NCBI GenBank assembly: GCA_021817355.1
Contig: JAKAVI010000440.1
Coordinates: forward strand, 1-11,301
Direction of reading: 5' to 3'
Source: Pseudomonadota bacterium
GTDB taxonomy: Bacteria > Pseudomonadota > Alphaproteobacteria > Micropepsales > Micropepsaceae
DNA length: 11,301 nucleotides
The notes below the pieces were generated by a model. That model was not told the origin of the DNA, made no database searches, and saw nothing but the letters and a program-made list of their open reading frames with translations. Positions 7,801 through 11,301 of the stretch are shown here, one piece after another (the first letter of the stretch is position 1; each line of letters opens with the position of its first letter). The position numbers and the translations under genes were made by a program.

Positions 7801-8025
7801 CTTGAATCCGCAGATGCAGCCCCGACAGTGGTGCAGCAGCACTTTGTCGAGGATGCGATAGGGGAACTCAAGGCCGCCGAAGGCAATCTTGCGGCGATCA
7901 TAAAAGGACCACTCGCCCGGCTGAATGTAGTGCGCCAGCACCAGGGCCTTACTCCTGTTATCGTTCCTTCGGCGAGCCAGTTACCGACGGCGACGGCGGT
8001 CAGGGAGGGCGCGGATCGGCCTTGA
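4846..8025 (+). CDS. Exported BNR/Asp-box repeat (beta-propeller) protein
   Basis: A 1059-residue protein. GTG 4846 was chosen because GGGGGG lies 4 bases upstream and the product then begins with a good signal peptide: Arg-Arg near the N-terminus, a hydrophobic stretch (LTATAVVLAVTTTIG) and a cleavage-like TAA. The frame stays open to ATG 4771, but that would bury the signal behind 25 residues. At least nine Asp-box motifs of the S/T-x-D-x-G-x-x-W type occur, near residues 75-81, 129-135, 180-186, 241-247, 292-298, 524-530, 590-596, 643-649 and 687-693, plus a degenerate one near 335-342. They indicate one or two large beta-propellers related to the VPS10/sialidase-like repeat proteins. From about residue 780 an Ig/FlgD-like domain (GGAYRFVWNLRYPRPK, GTYQVTLTADG) and a helical C-terminal tail follow. 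Family members are secreted or periplasmic and of unknown function. No catalytic residues can be named. Confidence 0.85.
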   Translation: MSSIVRRSLTATAVVLAVTTTIGTAATPTPQFYSAMRWRLLGPFRGGWASFVTGVPQQANTFYFGGAGGGVWKTDNAGRTWTPIFNHEPAAAIGALAVAPSNPNIVYAGTGQVTLRYDTGAGYGLFKSIDGGKHWQSVGLKNTRHIGAIWIDPHDPNIVIVGAQGQFFSPSAARGVFRSTDGGVHWTRVLKINDWTGVSSIASDPKTPNVLFAAAWQARQYPWLSYFTPTSGPGSAVYKSVDGGVHWTRLTGGGWPTGNLGRISLAVTHIKTGTRIYATISSLKDGGLWRSDDGGSHWQRVYASRAISNQYASRITVSPRDPDVVYTVGQSIRRCDEGGRHCTIIKGAPGGDDYHDIWINPLHPNHIITGSDQGAVVSVDHWKSWSSWYNQPTAQVYHLAADNRFPFWIYAGQQDSGTIAIASRSDYGQISYRDWHPVGGDERDYDIPDQTDPNIVFASGLGGRVTKWNAATGQVEDVTPWPEEDYGKRPTTTRYRYLWMTPLVGSKVGTPSLYLGAQVLFRTADRGAHWQIISPDLTGKVTGASHCNGNVTLKEAKVCGYGVISAIEPSPRHAREIWVGTDDGLIQLTRDGGAHWTNVTPPQIPLWGKVREISVSALKDGVAYATIDTDRLGQFRPLVLRTRDYGRHWTEIDHGLPADHFTSVVRADPVRAGLLYAGTNTGVYVSFDDGDHWQPLQLNLPTAWVTDLLVHDGDLVAGTEGRGIWVLDDLSPLRQISAHMASNKVHLFSPALAFRVHSDNNKDTPLPPETPAGQNPPSGALIDYWLPAHTKGPVTLQIRDAKGRLVRSFSSAVTRTDPPAKRYFAKGWTKPPQQLSALGGAYRFVWNLRYPRPKAVTYHYSIAAVWGRGTPIDPQGAFVLPGTYQVTLTADGVKQTVPLTVREDPRVGISEAALKAELALSRTIATASAEATGGHTQKEYLRHRLDTLAHKSPGPELVALRAALANTGEPSFANADSKLIRIEVALESADAAPTVVQQHFVEDAIGELKAAEGNLAAIIKGPLARLNVVRQHQGLTPVIVPSASQLPTATAVREGADRP

Positions 8026-8042
8026 GGTGGTGAAGGCGTCCT

Positions 8043-8074
8043 GGGGCTTGCGCCAGAGGGCGCCGATGTGCCCC
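8043..8074 (+). terminator. Two-tier hairpin after the propeller gene
   Basis: Beginning 18 bases past the TGA stop, GGGGC (8043-8047) pairs with GCCCC (8070-8074), and inside it GCGCC (8050-8054) pairs with GGCGC (8059-8063) around an AGAG loop. An alternative pairing, CTTGCG (8047-8052) with CGCAAG (8074-8079), overlaps it. A further inverted repeat, CTCAG/CTGAG (8103-8107/8113-8117), lies closer to the convergent Nudix gene. The 130-bp convergent gap is where terminators for both genes are expected. None has a T-run. Confidence 0.4.
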
Positions 8075-8155
8075 GCAAGGACTGCGGCTGACTTGCCTCG
8101 GGCTCAGAGGTCCTGAGGCCAGGACTTTGCTCCGGCAGCAAACGGGACGAAAGGG

Positions 8156-8731
8156 TCAGACTGTTTCGGCGAACAACTCGGGACGCCGCAGCAGCAGTGC
8201 CTGCAGCAGGGCCAGGGTTTTCAGGTCGTCGATCAGCCCGGCCATCATCGTTTTCTTGAGACTGGCAAGCGGCAGTTCCAGAACCGTGATGTTCTCGTGT
8301 TCGCCTTCGGCACCACCCCCTGCCGTGCGCCGGTCGCATGCCCGGTATTCGGCAAGGAACAGCGAAAAGCGTTCGGTGGTGAAGCCCGGCGAGGTCCACA
8401 CCTCCGCGACGAGTTCGAGCGTCTCAAGTAGGACGCCAGCTTCCTCCATGGCTTCGCGCCGGGCACAGTTTTGCGCCGTCTCACCCTCGACTTTGCCAGC
8501 CACCGCTTCGACCACGCCATCGACACCGGCGCGATAGAACGCAGGGGCCCGGAACTGCTGCACAAGCAGGGCGCATTTGCGCTCTGGATCATAGGCAAGA
8601 ACGGTGGCCGCATCGCCGTGATCTTCGATCACCCGCTCCAGTCTTGTGCCATCAGCAAGACGCACATGGGCAAGCGACAGCGTCGTCCAACCCGAATAGA
8701 TGGCTGTACGGGCTTCGATGATAATGCTCAT
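8156..8731 (-). CDS. Nudix hydrolase (NudK/ADP-ribose pyrophosphatase-like)
   Basis: A 191-residue cytoplasmic hydrolase of nucleoside diphosphate-linked compounds. The metal-binding Nudix box is at 79-100 and ends in the canonical REAMEEAGV (92-100), with Glu84 eight residues before Arg92. The spacing from Gly79 to Glu84 is one residue shorter than the usual G-x5-E, with Ala78 in the expected Gly position. The preceding LLVQQFRAP (56-63) and the later SPGFTTERFSLFLAEY (114-129) and EHENITVLELPL (144-155) resemble the GDP-mannose/ADP-ribose pyrophosphatase branch, so ADP-ribose or a sugar nucleotide is the likely substrate. The start ATG overlaps the amidohydrolase stop (ATGA), and AAGG lies 6 bases upstream inside that gene, so the two are translationally coupled. 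Confidence 0.9.
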   Translation of the reverse strand: MSIIIEARTAIYSGWTTLSLAHVRLADGTRLERVIEDHGDAATVLAYDPERKCALLVQQFRAPAFYRAGVDGVVEAVAGKVEGETAQNCARREAMEEAGVLLETLELVAEVWTSPGFTTERFSLFLAEYRACDRRTAGGGAEGEHENITVLELPLASLKKTMMAGLIDDLKTLALLQALLLRRPELFAETV

Positions 8732-9963
8732 GAGACGCCTTGGGGCTGGCGATAGACAACGCCATTCTTGATCACAAGCTCGATACGCCTCAGAGCGCCG
8801 ATGTCGGTGGTGGGATCACCTCGGACCGCCACCAGATCGGCGCTGAGCCCGGGCTCCAGCCGCCCCAGGCTGTCGTCGCAGCGAAGAATGCGGGCGTTGA
8901 TCGCAGTGGCGCTCATCAAAGCCTGATGCGGGCTCATTCCAAGGCGGACCATCCATTCCAGCTCGCGATAATTGGTACCATGGGCAAAGACCCCGACGTC
9001 ACTGCCGCAGCCGATGGTGACGCCTTCTTCGATCGCCATGCCAAAGGTGATGGCGAGCTGGCGCATGGCCGCACTTTGCGGATCGTCCTGGTCATGTCCG
9101 TGACGATAGCTCGCAATCGCGTCCCGCGCCGTGAGAGTGGGAAGAAGGGCACAGCCCTTGCGCGCCATCAGCGCGAAGGTTTCACGGCGGTCCTCATAGC
9201 CATGCTCGATGGTGTCACAACCGGCCTCAACTGCGCGGCGCATGGCTTCGTCACTCGCAGCATGTACGGCAACCGGTCGGCCGAGGTCGTGGGCGCAGGC
9301 AATGGCGGCTTTCAGTTCATCACTTCCGAACGTAGGTCGGGTTTCACCGTCGGGACCGACGCGATAGTCGCCATAGAGCTTGATCCAGTCCGCCCCATGT
9401 GCGGCCTGATGGCGGACCGCCCGGACGATCTCGTCACAGCCGCTGACTTCTTCCGCGCCCTGCGGCACACAGCAATCAGGCCGGAAGAGGCTGCGCGCAG
9501 GGCCATAGCAGCCGCTTGCAACGATCGCACGGCTTGCGACCTTGAGGCGCGGGCCCGGGACAAGATCCTCTGCAATCGCTCTTTTGAGGGCAACGTCGGC
9601 ATATCCAGCGCCTTCGGTGCCCAGATCGCGCAGCGTCGTGAAGCCGGCAAGAAGAGTTGCTTGGGCATGGCGAACCGCACGGATCGCACGATAGGCCTCC
9701 GCCTCCTTGAGTACCTGATCGTTCCAGCTGGTTTGATTGTAGGGATAAAGGAAAAGATGGGCGTGTGCATCGATGAGACCCGGCAGGAGGGTGGCCTCGG
9801 GCAGATCGATGACGTCACAGTGTCCCGGGGGCGGGGAACAGGCACCGATCGCGCGGATGCGATCGCCTTCGATGAGCAGCGCCATTGCACGTCGTGCCGG
9901 CCCGTTGTCGCCGCACCACATCTGTCCCGGACGGATGAGCATCGGGGTGGCGACAGCACGCAT
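8728..9963 (-). CDS. Metal-dependent amidohydrolase (prolidase-like)
   Basis: A 411-residue enzyme of the amidohydrolase superfamily with a complete binuclear metal centre: His67-x-His69 (DAHAHL), Lys195 (DWIKLYG, expected to be carboxylated), His234 (AVHAAS), His254 (IEHGYE) and Asp322 (CGSDVG). The N-terminal beta domain and the C-terminal GLSADLVAVRGDP segment complete the usual fold. This pattern matches the imidazolonepropionase-like/Xaa-Pro dipeptidase group, whose studied members cleave dipeptides or acyl-amino acids. The real substrate is unknown. No signal peptide is seen. ATG 9963 is preferred: the frame extends to ATG 10029, but both upstream ATGs fall inside a 13-bp inverted repeat and lack a ribosome binding site, and family members start near the MLIRPG motif. 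The site before 9963 is itself weak. The gene overlaps the Nudix gene by 4 nt. Confidence 0.85.
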   Translation of the reverse strand: MRAVATPMLIRPGQMWCGDNGPARRAMALLIEGDRIRAIGACSPPPGHCDVIDLPEATLLPGLIDAHAHLFLYPYNQTSWNDQVLKEAEAYRAIRAVRHAQATLLAGFTTLRDLGTEGAGYADVALKRAIAEDLVPGPRLKVASRAIVASGCYGPARSLFRPDCCVPQGAEEVSGCDEIVRAVRHQAAHGADWIKLYGDYRVGPDGETRPTFGSDELKAAIACAHDLGRPVAVHAASDEAMRRAVEAGCDTIEHGYEDRRETFALMARKGCALLPTLTARDAIASYRHGHDQDDPQSAAMRQLAITFGMAIEEGVTIGCGSDVGVFAHGTNYRELEWMVRLGMSPHQALMSATAINARILRCDDSLGRLEPGLSADLVAVRGDPTTDIGALRRIELVIKNGVVYRQPQGVS

Positions 9964-9996
9964 GTAGCGTCTCGTGTTTCTTATTGCAGGACTGCT

Positions 9997-10033
9997 TGCC
10001 ATGCACGCCGCAGGAGGTGGGGCGTGCATGGCA
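9997..10033. terminator. 13-bp inverted repeat between aldehyde dehydrogenase and amidohydrolase genes
   Basis: TGCCATGCACGCC (9997-10009) and GGCGTGCATGGCA (10021-10033) are perfect inverted repeats around an 11-base loop, the strongest hairpin in the window. On the minus strand it begins 20 bases after the TAA of the aldehyde dehydrogenase gene and ends 33 bases before the chosen amidohydrolase start. No T-run follows, so it may be a terminator, an mRNA processing or stability element, or a protein-binding dyad. There is little room for a separate promoter between it and the amidohydrolase start. Confidence 0.6.
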
Positions 10034-10053
10034 GGCGCAGGATTGGCCGCAGC

Positions 10054-11301
10054 TTATGCGGCCTCATAGCCCAGGATGGCCTTGACCTCGAGGAATTCAT
10101 GGAAGCCGAATTCCCCCCATTCACGGCCGGTTCCGGATTGCTTGTAACCGCCGAACGGAGCGTTCAGGTCGACGCCGGCACCATTGATATGAACATTGCC
10201 GGCTCGAATCTGTGCCGCGACGCGCTGTGCATGGGCGATGTCACCGGACTGCACATAGCTCGACAGGCCATAGGCGGTATCATTGGCGATGCGCAGCGCG
10301 TCTTCCTCGCTGTCATAGGGCAGGATGCACAGCACCGGACCAAAGATCTCTTCACGGGCGATGGTCATGTCGTTGGTGACGTTGGCAAACACCGTCGGAC
10401 GCACATAATAGCCACGGTTCAGTCCTTCAGGCCGGCCCGGGCCGCCACAGACCAGCGTTGCACCTTCGGCGATGCCCTTCTGGATGAGGCCCTGGATCTT
10501 GTTGTACTGCACCTCGCTGACTACCGGACCGAGCTGGGTACCTTCCGCAAAGGGATCGCCAACCTTGACTTTTTCAGCCGTGGCCTTGGCGATGGCCGCA
10601 GCTTCGTCGTGCCTGTTGCGCGGAACGAGCATGCGGCTGGGCGCATTGCAGCTTTGGCCGGAGTTGGTGAACATGCTGATGACGCCGCCGGAGACTGCCT
10701 TGGTCAGATCGGCGTCGGGCAGGACGATGTTGGGCGATTTTCCACCCAGTTCCTGGGCCACGCGCTTGACTGTATCGGCGGCAGCCTTGGCCACGGCAAT
10801 ACCGGCGCGGGTGGAACCGGTGAAGCTCATCATGTCGATGCCCGGGTGACGGGACATCGCCTCACCCACGCTCGGGCCATCGCCATTGACGAGATTGAAG
10901 ACGCCGGCCGGAACCCCGGCTTCATGCATCACCTCGGCCATGAGCATGCCGTTGAGGGGCGCAATTTCCGAAGGCTTCAGCACCATGGTGCAGCCTGCCG
11001 CCAGGGCGGGGGCGACCTTGCAGGCGATCTGATTGATCGGCCAGTTCCACGGCGTGATCATGCCCACCACGCCCACCGGTTCGTAGGCAATTGCGGTCGA
11101 TCCCTTGACCGTGACGAACGCGAATTCGTTCAGCACCTTCATGGCCTGCGTAAAGTGCGCTACGCCCATGGCTGCCTGTGCGGCCTTGGACAGGCCCAAG
11201 GGGGCACCCATTTCGCGGCTGATGGTTTCTACGAACTCGCCATAGCGCTTCTGATAGATTTCGACGATTTTCTGCATCAGCGCCAGACGCTCGGCCTTGC
11301 T
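10054..11301 (-). CDS. Aldehyde dehydrogenase, N-terminus outside window
   Basis: The visible 415 residues are the bulk of an NAD(P)-dependent aldehyde dehydrogenase that oxidises aldehydes to carboxylic acids in the cytoplasm. The frame stays open to the window edge (SKAERLAL before the first visible Met), so roughly the first 60-70 residues are missing and the ATG at 11277 is internal. In visible numbering the key residues are Asn86 (TPWNWP, oxyanion hole), Lys109 (LKPSE, cofactor binding), GSTRAG near 162-167, the general base Glu184 (QELGGKSPN), the nucleophile Cys218 (SGQSCNAPSR) and Glu318 (EEIFGP). All are intact. The subgroup with WNWPINQ and SGQSCNAP includes enzymes acting on hydrophobic or cyclic-alkane-derived aldehydes, but the substrate cannot be read from sequence. 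A strong inverted repeat follows the stop. Confidence 0.93.
   Translation of the reverse strand, partial: SKAERLALMQKIVEIYQKRYGEFVETISREMGAPLGLSKAAQAAMGVAHFTQAMKVLNEFAFVTVKGSTAIAYEPVGVVGMITPWNWPINQIACKVAPALAAGCTMVLKPSEIAPLNGMLMAEVMHEAGVPAGVFNLVNGDGPSVGEAMSRHPGIDMMSFTGSTRAGIAVAKAAADTVKRVAQELGGKSPNIVLPDADLTKAVSGGVISMFTNSGQSCNAPSRMLVPRNRHDEAAAIAKATAEKVKVGDPFAEGTQLGPVVSEVQYNKIQGLIQKGIAEGATLVCGGPGRPEGLNRGYYVRPTVFANVTNDMTIAREEIFGPVLCILPYDSEEDALRIANDTAYGLSSYVQSGDIAHAQRVAAQIRAGNVHINGAGVDLNAPFGGYKQSGTGREWGEFGFHEFLEVKAILGYEAA

Noticed and set aside
489..10053. A single biosynthetic or defence system spanning the window
   Set aside because: The genes belong to unrelated housekeeping or catabolic families, change strand twice and are separated by terminator-like hairpins. 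No shared substrate or defence domain is visible.

Overview
The window is GC-rich bacterial DNA. The gene types, their tandem minus-strand layout and the GC-rich gene ends fit a free-living proteobacterium, most likely an alphaproteobacterium. That assignment is by inference: there is no rRNA, tRNA or other lineage marker to fix it. Seven protein genes are supported. Six lie on the minus strand and one on the plus strand. I see no insertion sequence, prophage, CRISPR array or tRNA.

Layout from left to right. (1) 1-488 holds no convincing gene. It carries a tandem decamer repeat (101-140) and a hairpin (413-434) just past the end of the first gene. (2) 489-1847, minus: nicotinate phosphoribosyltransferase (NAD salvage). 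(3) 1848-2531: a long gene-poor spacer with several hairpins. (4) 2532-3656, minus: a ferritin-like diiron protein. It is preceded by a 7-5-7 palindrome in a 110-bp promoter region and then by a MerR-type regulator (3767-4459, minus), so the two look like a regulator-target pair. (5) 4460-4845: a divergent intergenic region. (6) 4846-8025, plus: a large exported protein of about ten BNR/Asp-box repeats (beta-propeller type), read here from a GTG start. (7) 8156-8731 (Nudix hydrolase) and 8728-9963 (metal-dependent amidohydrolase of the prolidase-like type), both minus, overlap by 4 nt and are translationally coupled. (8) 10054 to the right edge, minus: an NAD(P)-dependent aldehyde dehydrogenase lacking its N-terminus because the window ends.

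How the genes may work together: aldehyde dehydrogenase, amidohydrolase and Nudix hydrolase form a minus-strand row of catabolic or clean-up enzymes, interrupted by a strong inverted repeat (9997-10033) between the first two. The MerR regulator and the diiron protein form a second unit. The NAD-salvage enzyme and the exported propeller look like independent genes. Nothing here is clearly a new defence or mobile system. The best candidates for undescribed biology are the MerR/diiron pair with its palindromic site, the 13-bp inverted repeat that swallows two possible start codons of the amidohydrolase, the exported propeller protein of unknown substrate, and the decamer repeat at the left end.

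Several start sites were changed from the longest reading frame on the basis of ribosome binding sites, signal peptides or structure: the diiron protein (ATG 3656, strong GGGAGG), the propeller protein (GTG 4846) and the amidohydrolase (ATG 9963).
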